Source of the DNA: Roseiarcus sp050010035
Lineage (GTDB): Bacteria; Pseudomonadota; Alphaproteobacteria; Rhizobiales; Beijerinckiaceae
Direction: 5' to 3'
Length of the DNA stretch: 64,000 nt
Assembly: GCA_050010035.1 (NCBI GenBank)
Contig: JBEKLU010000003.1
Span: 41,411-105,410 of the forward strand
Part shown: piece after piece, positions 10,372 to 19,760 of the stretch
Position numbering within the stretch: position 1 is the first letter of the stretch
How the letters are laid out: every line of letters starts with the position of its first letter
Program-made: the position numbers and the translations under genes
Notes under the pieces: model-generated
Told to the model about the DNA's origin: nothing
The model's input: only the letters and a program-made list of their open reading frames with translations
Database searches by the model: none

Positions 10372-13011
10372 ATGAAGACCATCAGCTTTCGTCTCAACGG
10401 AGAAGCCCGCCGCATCGAGACCTGGCCCGACGAGCCGCTGATCGACGTGCTGCGCCAAACCTTCAAGCTGAAATCCGTCAAGGCGGGCTGCGCGCCGCAG
10501 AAGGAGTGCGGCAGTTGCGTGGCGCTCATCGACGGCGTTCCCAAGGTGACGTGCTCGGTGCGCATCGCGCAGGTGGAAGGGCGCGCCGTGCTCACGCTCG
10601 AAGGCGTTTCCGACAACGAGCGCCGGCTCTACGCCGACGCCTTTCAGGTCGCCGCCGGGCTGCAATGCGGCTTCTGCACGCCCGGGCTGGTGCTGCGCAT
10701 CAAGTGGATGACCGACCAGCGCCGTCCGTTGTCGCGCACGGAGATCGCGCGGATGCTCGACGGGCATCTGTGCCGCTGCACCGGATACGTGAAGATCATC
10801 GACGCGGTCGAACTGATCCAGGCGGCCAAGCAGGGCGGCGCCCTGCCGGCGGCGGTCGAGGACGGCGGCGTCGGCGCGCGGCTCAAGCGCTACCAGGGCG
10901 GCGAACTCGCCCTCGGCGCGCGCCCCTTCGTCGCCGACATCGACGTCTCCGGCATGCTCTACGGCGTTGTCGTGCTGTCCAAGCACGCGCGCGCCCGGGT
11001 CATCAGGATCGACGCCTCCAAGGCGCTCGCCCTTCCCGGCGTCGCCGCGGTGGCGACCGCGCGCGACGTGCCGGGCGACCGCTGGGTCGGCCAGATCTAC
11101 CAGGACTGGCCCTGCTTCGTCGCCGAGGGCGAAGAGGTGCGCTGCGTCGGCGACGTGGTGGCGGCGGTGGCCGCCGAGAGTCCGCGCGTCGCCCGCCAGG
11201 CGGCGAGCCTTGTCGAGGTCGAGTACGAGCCGCTGGCGCCGGTCCTCGACCCCGCCGAGGCGATCAATCCGGGGGCGCCGCAGGTCAACCCCAGGCACGA
11301 CAACGTGCTGTCGGTGACGCGCTACGCCAGGGGCGACGTGGAGGCGGCGCTCGCCCAGTCGGCGCACGTGGTTGGCGGCGTCTGGACGACGCAGCGCATC
11401 GAGCATCTGTTCCTCGAGCCCGAGGCGGCCCTCGCCGTGCCGCTGCCCGACGGCCGTCTCCACTTCTACTCCCAGGGCCAGGGCATCTTCGAGGATCGCC
11501 GACAGGTCGCCTCGGTGCTCGGCGAACCCGAGGAGCGCCTGTTCTTCGAGCTCATGCCGAACGGCGGCGGTTTCGGCGGCAAGGAGGACATGACGATCCA
11601 GGCGCAAACCGCGTTGCTGGCGCGCATGACCGGGCGCCCGGTGCGGATCGAGCTCAACCGCGAGGAATCGATCCTGATGCACCCCAAGCGCCATCCTCTG
11701 ACGATGACCTACACGGTGGGCTGCGACGCGGACGGCCGGCTGACGGCGGCCAAGGTGGATATCCTCGGCGATTCCGGCGCCTACGCCTCGGTGGGCGGCA
11801 AGGTGCTGGAACGGGCCGCGGCGCACGCTTGCGGGCCCTACCGGATGCCGGCGCTCGCCATCGAGGCCGTCGCCGCCTACACCAACAATCCGCCGTGCGG
11901 CGCGATGCGCGGCTTCGGCGCCAATCAAGCCAGTTTCGCCATCGAGGGCTGTCTCGACCTGCTCGCCGCCAAAGCCGGCCTCGACCGCTGGGAAATGCGC
12001 TGGCGCAACATTTTGCGCGTCGGCGACGTCTTCACCACCGGGCAGGTCCTGGAAAAGTCGGTGGGCGTCGAGAAGACGCTGCTGGCGGTCAAGAGCGCCT
12101 ACGACGCGGCGCGCGCCGAGGGGCGCGCCGTCGGCATCGCCTGCGCCATCAAGAACGTCGGGCTCGGCAACGGCGCGATCGAATACGGAAAATCCCGGCT
12201 GGCGGTGCACAGCGACGGCACGGTCGACCTCCATACCGGCTTCACCGAAATGGGCCAGGGGCTGCTGACCATCCTCACCCAGTGCGCCGTCGAAGTGACG
12301 GGACTGCCGGCCGGGATCTTCCGCCCGCAGGTCAACACCCGCTACGAATTGGGCGGCGGCCAGACGACGGGTTCGCGCGGCAGCCTGATCGCCGGGCGGG
12401 CGGTGATCGACGCGGCCGAGAAGCTCAAGGCGGACCTCGACAGCGGGCTCACTCTCGCCGACCTCGCCGGCCGCGTTTATGCGGGAGAGATCCGCATCGA
12501 CGACACGACCGCGCCCGGCGAGCTGAAGAACGGCAAGATCAAGACCCACACCACCTTCGGCTGGGCGACCCAGGTGGCGGTGCTCGACGAGAACGGCGCT
12601 CTTCAGCGGGTGATCGCCGCCCACGACGTCGGCCGCGCCTTGAACCCGCAGCAATGCGAGGCGCAGATCCAGGGGGCGGTGCATATGGGGCTCGGCTACG
12701 CCCTGACCGAGGAGCTGCCGTGCAAGAACGGCAGGCCGGTCACCTTCAAGCTGCGCGAGATCGGCGTCCTGCGCGCCCAGCACATGCCCGAGGTCGAGGT
12801 CATCCTGGTCGAGGACCCCGAACCGGAGGGCCCGTTCGGCGCCAAGGGGGTCGGCGAGATCGGCCTCGTTCCCACGGCGGGCGCGGTGGCGGGGGCGCTG
12901 GAGGCCTATGACGGCGTGCGGCGCATGCGCCTGCCGATGAAGGATTCGCCGGCCGCGCGCGCCATCAATCTCGGCCGCATTCCCGACGCCGACCGCGACC
13001 AATGGCATTGA
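10372..13011 (+). CDS. Fused [2Fe-2S]-molybdenum hydroxylase (xanthine dehydrogenase-like)
   Basis: This 879-residue fusion joins an N-terminal two-cluster [2Fe-2S] domain to a molybdopterin-binding catalytic domain. Cluster 1 ligands are C40, C46, C49 and C61; cluster 2 uses CGFCTPG and HLCRCTGY. Catalytic-domain motifs include NGGGFGGKED, CGAMRGFGANQA, TEMGQGLL, GGQTTGSRGSL and FGAKGVGEIG, the last with the expected catalytic glutamate. The architecture matches the xanthine dehydrogenase-like XdhD/selenium-dependent XDH group rather than classic XdhAB. No FAD subunit is nearby. It overlaps the SsnA-like gene by ten bases. Hydroxylation of a purine is the likely role. The C40-x5-C46 spacing is one longer than usual. 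Confidence 0.88.
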   Translation: MKTISFRLNGEARRIETWPDEPLIDVLRQTFKLKSVKAGCAPQKECGSCVALIDGVPKVTCSVRIAQVEGRAVLTLEGVSDNERRLYADAFQVAAGLQCGFCTPGLVLRIKWMTDQRRPLSRTEIARMLDGHLCRCTGYVKIIDAVELIQAAKQGGALPAAVEDGGVGARLKRYQGGELALGARPFVADIDVSGMLYGVVVLSKHARARVIRIDASKALALPGVAAVATARDVPGDRWVGQIYQDWPCFVAEGEEVRCVGDVVAAVAAESPRVARQAASLVEVEYEPLAPVLDPAEAINPGAPQVNPRHDNVLSVTRYARGDVEAALAQSAHVVGGVWTTQRIEHLFLEPEAALAVPLPDGRLHFYSQGQGIFEDRRQVASVLGEPEERLFFELMPNGGGFGGKEDMTIQAQTALLARMTGRPVRIELNREESILMHPKRHPLTMTYTVGCDADGRLTAAKVDILGDSGAYASVGGKVLERAAAHACGPYRMPALAIEAVAAYTNNPPCGAMRGFGANQASFAIEGCLDLLAAKAGLDRWEMRWRNILRVGDVFTTGQVLEKSVGVEKTLLAVKSAYDAARAEGRAVGIACAIKNVGLGNGAIEYGKSRLAVHSDGTVDLHTGFTEMGQGLLTILTQCAVEVTGLPAGIFRPQVNTRYELGGGQTTGSRGSLIAGRAVIDAAEKLKADLDSGLTLADLAGRVYAGEIRIDDTTAPGELKNGKIKTHTTFGWATQVAVLDENGALQRVIAAHDVGRALNPQQCEAQIQGAVHMGLGYALTEELPCKNGRPVTFKLREIGVLRAQHMPEVEVILVEDPEPEGPFGAKGVGEIGLVPTAGAVAGALEAYDGVRRMRLPMKDSPAARAINLGRIPDADRDQWH

Positions 13012-14192
13012 GCCGCGCGATCGAAGTCGGCCCCGACCGCCACGGCCGCAGCGTGGCGATCGTCGACGGACGCGTCGCCGCCGCGGCGCCCGCCGGCGCC
13101 ACGCGTCTGGCCTGCCCGCAGGGCGAGATCGCGGCGGGCGCGGTGTGCGCCCACACCCACATATACAGCGGCCTTGCGCCGTACGGCATGACGCCGCCGG
13201 CGCCGCCGCCGGAGACTTTCCTGCAGATCCTGGAAAGGGTGTGGTGGCGCCTCGACCGCGCGCTCGACGCCGACATCTTGCGCGCCGCGGCGCGCGACTA
13301 CGCGGCGCGCGCGCTTCTTTGCGGCACGACGACGCTGGTCGACCACCACGAATCGCCCAAGCTGATCGAGGGCTCCCTGGCGATCCTCGCCGAGGCCTGC
13401 GAGGAACTCGGGGTGCGCGCGCTTCTCTGCTACGGCGCGAGCGAGCGCAACTTCGGCCGCGCGGAAGCGCGGCGGGGTCTCAGCGAGTGTCGGCGCTTCG
13501 CGCCGACCCCGCTGGCGCGCGGCCTCGTCGGGTTGCACGCGAGTTTCACCGTGTCCGACGAAACGCTTCGCGAGGCCGGCGACCTCGCTCGCGAGCTCGG
13601 CACGGTCGTGCATGTCCACGTCGCCGAGGACCACGCCGACGTCGACGATGCGCGCCGACGCGGCGCGGCCGGTCCGCTCGAGCGTCTTCTGTCGCTCGAC
13701 GCGCTGCCGCCCGGCTCCATCCTCGCGCACGGCGTTTGCCTCAGCGAGGATGAGGCGCGCCTCGCCTCCGCCGCCGGCTGCTGGCTCGTGCACAATCCGC
13801 GCTCCAACGAAGGCAACCGCGTCGGCTACGCGCGGGCGCTCTCCGCGGCCAGCAGAGTGGCCCTGGGCGCCGACGGCTGGAACGCCGACATGGCGCAAGA
13901 GGAGGCGGCGTTGCTGCGCCTCGCCGAACGGCACGGCGACGCCGGCGTCGGCGGCCGGCTGGCGGCCGGCGGCGTCTTGGCGGCGGAGCGCTTCGGCGCC
14001 GTCGCCGAGGCGCTCGCGCCCGGCGCGCTGGGCGACCTCGTCGTGCGGCAGGAGGGCAAAGTGCGCCACGTGGTGGTCGACGGCCGGCAGGTGGTCGAGG
14101 ACGGCGCGTTGACGAGCGGCGACCTCGATGCCATCGCCGCCGCCGCGCGCGCCCAAGCGGCGCGCCTGTGGAGCCGCATGGCGACGATCTGA
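13002..14192 (+). CDS. ssnA: SsnA-like amidohydrolase (aminohydrolase)
   Basis: This 396-residue metal-dependent hydrolase is of the TrzN/AtzA/SsnA type. Metal ligands are visible in CAHTHIYSGL, VDHHESP, HVHVAEDHAD and LGADGWNADM. Its place directly after the fused molybdenum hydroxylase, overlapping it by ten bases, matches the E. coli xdhD-ssnA neighbourhood. In the proposed purine route SsnA opens the ring of the reduced urate intermediate. The protein is somewhat shorter than E. coli SsnA (about 440), mostly at the N-terminus. Guanine or cytosine deaminase is an alternative activity. Confidence 0.85.
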   Translation: MALSRAIEVGPDRHGRSVAIVDGRVAAAAPAGATRLACPQGEIAAGAVCAHTHIYSGLAPYGMTPPAPPPETFLQILERVWWRLDRALDADILRAAARDYAARALLCGTTTLVDHHESPKLIEGSLAILAEACEELGVRALLCYGASERNFGRAEARRGLSECRRFAPTPLARGLVGLHASFTVSDETLREAGDLARELGTVVHVHVAEDHADVDDARRRGAAGPLERLLSLDALPPGSILAHGVCLSEDEARLASAAGCWLVHNPRSNEGNRVGYARALSAASRVALGADGWNADMAQEEAALLRLAERHGDAGVGGRLAAGGVLAAERFGAVAEALAPGALGDLVVRQEGKVRHVVVDGRQVVEDGALTSGDLDAIAAAARAQAARLWSRMATI

Positions 14193-14395
14193 GCGGGACG
14201 GTTTTTCAGCGCGCCAGTGTTGGACGCCTATTGGGGATCGGTCGCGACGCCGATTCGCCACAACGACCCGATCAGCGTCGATCGGGACCCCGCCAAGTCG
14301 TCAGTCTGTCGTTCTATCGCAGCCGCTTATACAGAACCGGCGCGGGGTTCGCAGGACGTTGCTGATTTGCAGTCCTTGACGCTTGCCGCGACTCG

Positions 14396-15103
14396 TCACT
14401 CGCCGAGCAGGCTGTCGTCGCCGGCGAACAGAGCTTCGAGCAGCTTGCGCTCCCGACCGACGACCAAGCCGAGGAACTCGTGGGCGTCGCCCATTCTCGT
14501 GAACGCCTGGTGACCCCGCTGCAGGAAGTCCTGAAGTTCGCCGAGGCCGGCCAATTGCGCGGGCTTGCGCATCAGCGACAAGGTGGTCCCGAGGAAGGGT
14601 TTGTGGACGAGGCGATCGAGCGACTGACCGAGATTCTCGATGAGATCGATCTGCCGCTCGCGGTCGGCGCGCCGGTCGGCCTTGCGATAGGCGGCCCCGT
14701 AGGTCGCCGCCGAGAGCCCGTTGGCCTTCGCCGCCAGCGCCTTCGCCACGGCGAAATCGAGTTCCTCGGACAGCGCCTCCAACTCGATGGCCTCCGCCAC
14801 GATCTCGAGGCCGGCGGCGGACAGCACCAGCTTCATCGTCGGCACGACCCGCCTGACGTTCGCGTCGAGCTTGGTGAGGTCCTCGGAGCCGTAGAGGTCG
14901 GTGAGAAAGAAAGTGGCGGCGAGCCCCATGCGCGGGTTCGCCAGCAGGTCGGCGTGAGTGCGCGCGAGCCGCACGGCCTGCCAGGCGCGCAGCCGTAGCC
15001 GCGCCGCGTCGAGCTTGGGGTCATCGACTGCGGCTTCCCGCAGCGCTGCGACGCGGTCGAGTTGGCGCGTCAGCCGCTCGACGACGTCCTCTGGCTCATT
15101 CAT
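14396..15103 (-). CDS. Conserved hypothetical, FFLEELY-motif type
   Basis: This 235-residue, mainly helical soluble protein carries ATFFLTDLYGSEDL near residue 70, resembling the FFLEELY motif of conserved proteins known mainly from Proteobacteria. There is no signal peptide or membrane segment. I chose ATG 15103 (MNEPEDVVERL) because upstream residues are low-complexity and run into the intergenic region. It lies next to the wax ester synthase gene on the other strand. A link to storage lipids is possible but rests only on position. The function is unknown. Confidence 0.7.
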   Translation of the reverse strand: MNEPEDVVERLTRQLDRVAALREAAVDDPKLDAARLRLRAWQAVRLARTHADLLANPRMGLAATFFLTDLYGSEDLTKLDANVRRVVPTMKLVLSAAGLEIVAEAIELEALSEELDFAVAKALAAKANGLSAATYGAAYRKADRRADRERQIDLIENLGQSLDRLVHKPFLGTTLSLMRKPAQLAGLGELQDFLQRGHQAFTRMGDAHEFLGLVVGRERKLLEALFAGDDSLLGE

Positions 15104-15395
15104 GAACGCTTGCCTGCGCCAAACCACAAACCATCCCCAGGCGCCGAGCCCGCGTGTTCGATCCAGGGGCGGAGCCGACACGCCGAGTTCGAATCCCGGG
15201 CGCCATCAGATCACCCGAAATCCGCCGATTGTCCAGCAGCGCAATCGCGCAGTTGCGGCGCCCTGTCCGGGCGGCGTCCCTTTCCAGGGAAGCGGCCGCA
15301 TAGCGCCTGACGCCGCTTGGGGGACGCCTTTTGACTTTCCCCGCGCGTTGCAACCACTATGATGAAACGGATCTCGGTTTTCGTGAGCGGGGACG

Positions 15396-16898
15396 ATGGC
15401 GCACAGCGAACGCATGGACTCGGTCGACGTCACCTGGCTGCGCATGGATCGGCCAGCCAACCTGATGATCATCGTCGGCGTGCTGATTCTCGCTGCGCCA
15501 GTGGACGTCAAGCGGCTCGAAGCGACGCTCGCCAGCCGGATTCTCAGCTATCCCCGCTTCTCAAAGCGAGTCGAAACTCGCACGGACGGCTTATACTGGT
15601 GCGACGACCCGCATTTCGACATCGCGCACCACATCAAGCGAACTCGCCTTCCCGGAGGAGCCGGCAAAGCCGAGTTGCAGCGCTTCGTGGCCGAACTTGC
15701 GGGGCGGCCGCTCGACCGCGCGCACCCGCTCTGGGAATACCAAATCGTCGAGGACTATGATGGCGGCGCGGCTGTCGTGATGCGCATCCATCACGCCATC
15801 GGCGACGGCATCGCGCTCGTCAAAGTCCTGTTGTCGCTGACCGACGATCGCCCCGATGCGCCAATGGAGAGGGGCAAGCGCGACGTTCGCAAGGGAACGC
15901 GGGCCGGCTTTGCCTTGGAAGACAGCTTCGGACTGGCGGGACGGCTGGTCGGCGGTGGACTGCGCGTGTCCGACGAAGCCTTGAAGGTCGCGCTCGACGT
16001 CGTCGCGCATCCAACCCGCGCGGCCGACTACCTTCGTCAAGGCTCCGGCGTGGCGGGGGAACTCGCCTATCTCTTGTTCATGCCCACCGACACCCCCACC
16101 CGCTTCAAGGGCGTGCCGCTCGGCGACAAGCGGGTGGCCTGGGCCGATCCCATTCCTCTGCCTGAGGTCAAGGCGGTGAGCCGAGCGCTGGGCTGCTCGG
16201 TGAACGATATGCTGCTCGCGGCGATCGCCGGGGCCCTCAAGGGATACTTGGAGGAGAAAGGCGACGCCACCCGTGGCGTCGAAGTGAGGGCGTTGGTGCC
16301 CATCAACCTTCGTCCGCCGGGAAGCGGCGAAGAGCTGGGAAACCGGTTCGGAATTATCGCCGTCGAATTGCCGGTCGGATTCGAGAGCCCGCTCGAGCGC
16401 CTCTATGAGGTGCGCCGCCGCATGGAGGCGCTGAAGACGTCCTACGAGCCATCGGTGACCTTGGGACTGTTCGCCGGACTCGGCTATGGGCCGCAGGTCG
16501 TCCAGGACAAACTGTTCGACCTCCTGCTCAGCCGCGCGACCGCGGTGATGACGAACGTGCCTGGGCCGCAGCAGCCGCTCTATCTCGCGGGCTCCGAACT
16601 GAAACAGATGATGTTCTGGGTGCCGCAGTCCGGCAACATCGGGATGGGCGTGTCGATTCTGTCCTTCAACGGCGAGGTTCATTTCGGCCTCGTCACCGAC
16701 GCCGCCCTCGTGCCCGATCCGGAGGCCATCATCGCGCGGTTCGCGCCGGAATTCGAACGCTTGCTGTATTTCGTGCTGATGGGCGCATGGGGCGAGGGCC
16801 CTGCGCCGGATCGCGCAGCAGAGCCCGTCGTCCCGCGCCAGCAAACGCGCGCAGGGCGAAAGCCCGGTCCCGCCAAACGTCCGCGGGCTCCCGCTTGA
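15396..16898 (+). CDS. Wax ester synthase/diacylglycerol acyltransferase (WS/DGAT)
   Basis: This 500-residue bifunctional acyltransferase joins fatty acyl-CoA to fatty alcohols or diacylglycerol. The catalytic HHxxxDG motif is present as HHAIGDG (His132, His133, Asp137). The C-terminal domain contains NDMLLAAIAGALKGYL and the conserved LVPINLRPP and TAVMTNVPGP segments. Length is slightly above the usual 450-480 because of a basic, Pro/Ala-rich tail from about residue 465. It stops with no spacer against the convergent TPR gene. Together with the acyl reductase and acyl-CoA synthetase nearby it supports wax ester or TAG synthesis. Confidence 0.95.
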   Translation: MAHSERMDSVDVTWLRMDRPANLMIIVGVLILAAPVDVKRLEATLASRILSYPRFSKRVETRTDGLYWCDDPHFDIAHHIKRTRLPGGAGKAELQRFVAELAGRPLDRAHPLWEYQIVEDYDGGAAVVMRIHHAIGDGIALVKVLLSLTDDRPDAPMERGKRDVRKGTRAGFALEDSFGLAGRLVGGGLRVSDEALKVALDVVAHPTRAADYLRQGSGVAGELAYLLFMPTDTPTRFKGVPLGDKRVAWADPIPLPEVKAVSRALGCSVNDMLLAAIAGALKGYLEEKGDATRGVEVRALVPINLRPPGSGEELGNRFGIIAVELPVGFESPLERLYEVRRRMEALKTSYEPSVTLGLFAGLGYGPQVVQDKLFDLLLSRATAVMTNVPGPQQPLYLAGSELKQMMFWVPQSGNIGMGVSILSFNGEVHFGLVTDAALVPDPEAIIARFAPEFERLLYFVLMGAWGEGPAPDRAAEPVVPRQQTRAGRKPGPAKRPRAPA

Positions 16899-17750
16899 TC
16901 AATCTTCGAGTTCGGATTTCGCCAGCTCGGCGTCGAGCCGCTCCATCGCGTCGGCGGCCGGACGTTTGGCGGCCTCCTCGCACAGGCTCGTCGCGTGCGC
17001 CAGCTTGGCCTTGCCGAACATCATGACGAGCCCATTGGCGTATTCGATGCGGGCGATCGCCGAATGCGGGTTGAGCTTGAGCGCGGCTTCATAATGTTTG
17101 ACCGCCTCATCCGAATTGGCGCCGTAAGTCAGGCCGCCGAGCATGGCGCCGACCTTGTTGATGATTTCGGCGTGATAGGCGCCAAACGCGATGTGCGCGT
17201 CGGCGTGGCGCGGTTCAAGTCTGATCGCCTGCTCCAGGCTGGCTCTGACCTTGCCGCCCAGGCCCGCCGCCAGCGCTTTCAGGACCGAAATCCCCTGGCT
17301 GTATCGGCCGAGCGCCTGCGCATGGAAATACCAGGCGTTGACGATGGACTTGTCGCGGGCGAAGACAGACTCGGCCCGCTCCGCCGATTCGAGGAACAGC
17401 GCGAGCTTGGCGGATTCGCTGGTCTCGAGATAGGTGGCGTAAATATTGGCCGCCTTGTTCGCGACGCCGTAACCGAGCGGCCCGACCGCGAGACCGAGTT
17501 CGACGGCCTGGCCGAAATCGCCGCGATGGTAGGCGCGCCAAGCGTCCTGAAGCTTGGCGGTCGCTTGCTCGAGCGACCCCGAAGGCGCGAATTCCCGATG
17601 CCTCTCGACCAGCGTCTTCAGGTCGCCCAGCGTCGGATAGGGCTCGCAATCGCCGTGGTGCAATCGCGACCACTGCTCCTTCAGGCGCGGCCCCTCGTAA
17701 TCATAGGCCTTATCCGCATAGGGGAATGGCTTCCAGCGCGTCTTTGGCAT
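16899..17750 (-). CDS. TPR-repeat protein of lipid-storage operon
   Basis: This 283-residue helical protein has no signal peptide. Repeated TPR-like helices are clear in the second half, for example AIRLEPRHADAHIAFGAYHA and YEAALKLNPHSAIARIEYAN. It starts ten bases after the patatin stop and is probably the last gene of a phasin-patatin-TPR operon. TPR proteins act as protein-protein scaffolds, so a role on storage granules is conceivable. No enzymatic motif is visible. Confidence 0.8.
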   Translation of the reverse strand: MPKTRWKPFPYADKAYDYEGPRLKEQWSRLHHGDCEPYPTLGDLKTLVERHREFAPSGSLEQATAKLQDAWRAYHRGDFGQAVELGLAVGPLGYGVANKAANIYATYLETSESAKLALFLESAERAESVFARDKSIVNAWYFHAQALGRYSQGISVLKALAAGLGGKVRASLEQAIRLEPRHADAHIAFGAYHAEIINKVGAMLGGLTYGANSDEAVKHYEAALKLNPHSAIARIEYANGLVMMFGKAKLAHATSLCEEAAKRPAADAMERLDAELAKSELED

Positions 17751-17760
17751 TGCTGCGCCC

Positions 17761-19002
17761 TCAACCAGCCTGTCGGTCCCGCGCCGCGGCCGCGCGCGTC
17801 GTCAAAAGGCGTTCGAGACGATCGAGCGTCTGATCGAGCTTGGCGGCGGTCTGCGCTAGCGCGTCAAGCCGGCGATGATTTTTCCCGTGGCCTCGAACCA
17901 ACAGCGTTCGATGTTCGTCAGCCAGCGCTTTGTCGTCGATGGCAATGCCGTGACGGCCGAGCACTTCACTGAGCTCGGCGTGGCGACGGCGCAGATTCTC
18001 GCGGGTTCTCTGATAGGCGTGTTCGCACAGCCGGCGTCGGTCGGAATAGCTGAACACGTTGGTGAAGAACATCTCGGCGTCGTCGCGTTCCGGCTCGAAA
18101 AGCAAAACGTCGGCGTCCGGATATTCCGTGCGATAGCGCCCCATCCCAACGCGCATGCGCGAATGGATGAGCGTGCGAAACGTCTGCGACATGATCGAAG
18201 GCAGCCCGCCTTGGACCACCGAGACTTCCTTCCGGCGCGTCCGCTCCGCCGCCAGCCGGGCGTCGAAAGGCACAAGCGGATTGACGCAGATGAGCAGCTT
18301 CGCCCCTTCGCGGAGCGCCACCGACGCGTGGAGAGTCTTCGTCAACGCGCCGTCGACGTAGAAACGGCCGCCGATTTCCACCGGCGGGAAGAGTCCGGGC
18401 AAGGCCGCGCTCGCCTGAACCGCGCGCGCAATCGGCACATCGTCCCAGCCGGGAGCGCCAAATGGCACCGACGCCCCGGTGTCGATGTCGGTCGCCACCA
18501 GGAACAGCTTGTGCTTGAGCTGACGAAAATCATTGGTCCGCGTCGGACCCGACAGCAACTGGGCGAGATAGTCGCCGACCCCGGCATTGTCGAAGACGCC
18601 AGCGGGAAGCGCCCGCGCGAGGCGACCGAAAGACTCGACAAAACCGGCCGCCCCGCTCGGCTCCAGATACTGGCGCGCAGCGGAAGCCAGCAATGTGGGA
18701 AGCGAGGCAAGCCGGACCGCATACTCGCCGAGGGCCGGCCGCAGCAACAGGCCGGGCTCGAACGGATCGTCGGCAGCGTCGTTCTCGATGAACATCCGGT
18801 GCATCGATTTCGGCGACAACCCATTCGCCAAACCCGCGGCGAGGAAGCTGCCCGAACTGACGCCCACGTAGACGCCGCAATCGGTCAGATCGAGACCTTG
18901 CAGCGTCTCTCCCAACGCCAACAGCGCGCCCATCTCGTAAATAGCGCCCAGCGGTCCGCCGCCCGCCAGAGCGATCCCTCGAATTGGATGGGTCGCCACC
19001 AC
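17761..19002 (-). CDS. Patatin-like phospholipase
   Basis: This 413-residue cytosolic lipid acyl hydrolase has the oxyanion loop GGGPLGA, the nucleophile elbow GVSSG (Ser49) and the dyad Asp in FYVDGAL. The GTG start at 19002 is preceded by GAGAGGGG at good spacing. The last 70 residues are heptad-like and may form a coiled coil. It sits between the phasin and the TPR gene on the same strand. Mobilising granule-bound lipid is the simplest role. Some patatins act as toxins, but there is no export signal here. Confidence 0.9.
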   Translation of the reverse strand: MVATHPIRGIALAGGGPLGAIYEMGALLALGETLQGLDLTDCGVYVGVSSGSFLAAGLANGLSPKSMHRMFIENDAADDPFEPGLLLRPALGEYAVRLASLPTLLASAARQYLEPSGAAGFVESFGRLARALPAGVFDNAGVGDYLAQLLSGPTRTNDFRQLKHKLFLVATDIDTGASVPFGAPGWDDVPIARAVQASAALPGLFPPVEIGGRFYVDGALTKTLHASVALREGAKLLICVNPLVPFDARLAAERTRRKEVSVVQGGLPSIMSQTFRTLIHSRMRVGMGRYRTEYPDADVLLFEPERDDAEMFFTNVFSYSDRRRLCEHAYQRTRENLRRRHAELSEVLGRHGIAIDDKALADEHRTLLVRGHGKNHRRLDALAQTAAKLDQTLDRLERLLTTRAAAARDRQAG

Positions 19003-19098
19003 TATCCCCTCTCCGGCTCAAGTTCCAACCCAACTCGACCACATCGCTCTGTCGGGCGCGGCTCGCCGGCGGTCAGTCCGCACTCGCACCGCCATGTT

Positions 19099-19554
19099 TC
19101 AGACGTGCTTGCCTACCTCATGCACGCGTGCCTTGCGCGGCATCCCTGGCTCCTCCATCGCTTCCGAGAGCTTCTTCGTCACGGCCGTCAATTCGGCGAC
19201 GCGATGGGAAAGCGTGTCGAGATCCTTCCGGGTGGGAACGCTGAGGCTGTGAAGCACTTTCGCCACGCGATCCTCGAATACGCGTTCGATTTGAGTCCAG
19301 GACAGTTGATCCCACGACTTGGAGGCCCTCGCCTTCACGTCCTCGTAGGCGTCCCCGGCTGTCTTCTTGGCCTGCTTCTGAACCCCCTCGCCTTCCTCGA
19401 CGAGTCCGTTGAAGAACTTCGTTCCTTCCTTTTGCGCCTTGGCGAAGGCCCCCAATCCGGCCAACCAGATCTGGTTCGCCGAATCCCGAATTCCCGCGAT
19501 CAATTGGCTGTTTTCGCCGCTCTCTTGCGCCAATTCCTTAAGTTTCCCGGACAT
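19099..19554 (-). CDS. Phasin/PHA granule-associated protein (PhaF/PhaI type)
   Basis: This 151-residue amphipathic helical protein matches the poly(hydroxyalkanoate) granule-associated family. It has NQIWLAGLGAFAKAQKEG near residue 27, then FNGLVEEGEGVQKQAKK, and a C-terminal coiled coil (LSHRVAELTAVTKKLSEAM). A clear AGGAGA ribosome-binding site precedes ATG 19554. An FNR/FixK-like box lies about 75 bases upstream of the start. Such proteins coat storage granules; here the surrounding genes suggest either PHA or wax/TAG bodies. Confidence 0.9.
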   Translation of the reverse strand: MSGKLKELAQESGENSQLIAGIRDSANQIWLAGLGAFAKAQKEGTKFFNGLVEEGEGVQKQAKKTAGDAYEDVKARASKSWDQLSWTQIERVFEDRVAKVLHSLSVPTRKDLDTLSHRVAELTAVTKKLSEAMEEPGMPRKARVHEVGKHV

Positions 19555-19628
19555 TTTAATTTCTCCTTTCGCTGGTTGGAAATTCTGTTCTTACGAAAGA
19601 TATTATCCGGCTGCTTGCGCTGAATTGC

Positions 19629-19642
19629 GTTGATCAGCGTCA
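19629..19642. promoter_or_regulatory. FNR/FixK-like box upstream of phasin operon
   Basis: TTGATCAGCGTCAA matches the CRP/FNR-family pattern TTGA-N6-TCAA. It lies between the divergent phasin and acyl reductase genes, roughly 75 bases before the phasin start and 119 before the reductase start. Oxygen- or redox-linked control of storage genes is inferred. Confidence 0.5.
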
Positions 19643-19760
19643 AAGAAGGCCAGCAAAACAACCGTATTGTTTCATTCGGGCGATCGGGCGGGATCGTAAC
19701 TCCGCCCGGGCGTTGGGCACAAAGAGTTTGCGGCGACGCATCGATTCCGGAGCGGCGAAT

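Noticed and set aside
10312..13008. Very long minus-strand open frame opposite the Mo hydroxylase
   Set aside because: It is a consequence of high GC and codon bias. The plus strand has all family motifs and the minus translation is compositionally odd (His/Asp/Arg-rich) with no motif.
10372..13011. Selenocysteine in the xanthine dehydrogenase-like enzyme
   Set aside because: The frame has no internal TGA. The selenium of this enzyme class is a labile cofactor, so sequence cannot show it.
14193..14395. Transposase remnant after the SsnA-like gene
   Set aside because: Only short repeat similarity (CGATCGGGACCCCGC) to 24,709-24,723 is seen; no transposase motif.
17761..19002. CBASS-type patatin effector
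   Set aside because: There is no nucleotide cyclase or other defence gene; the flanking phasin and TPR genes fit lipid turnover.
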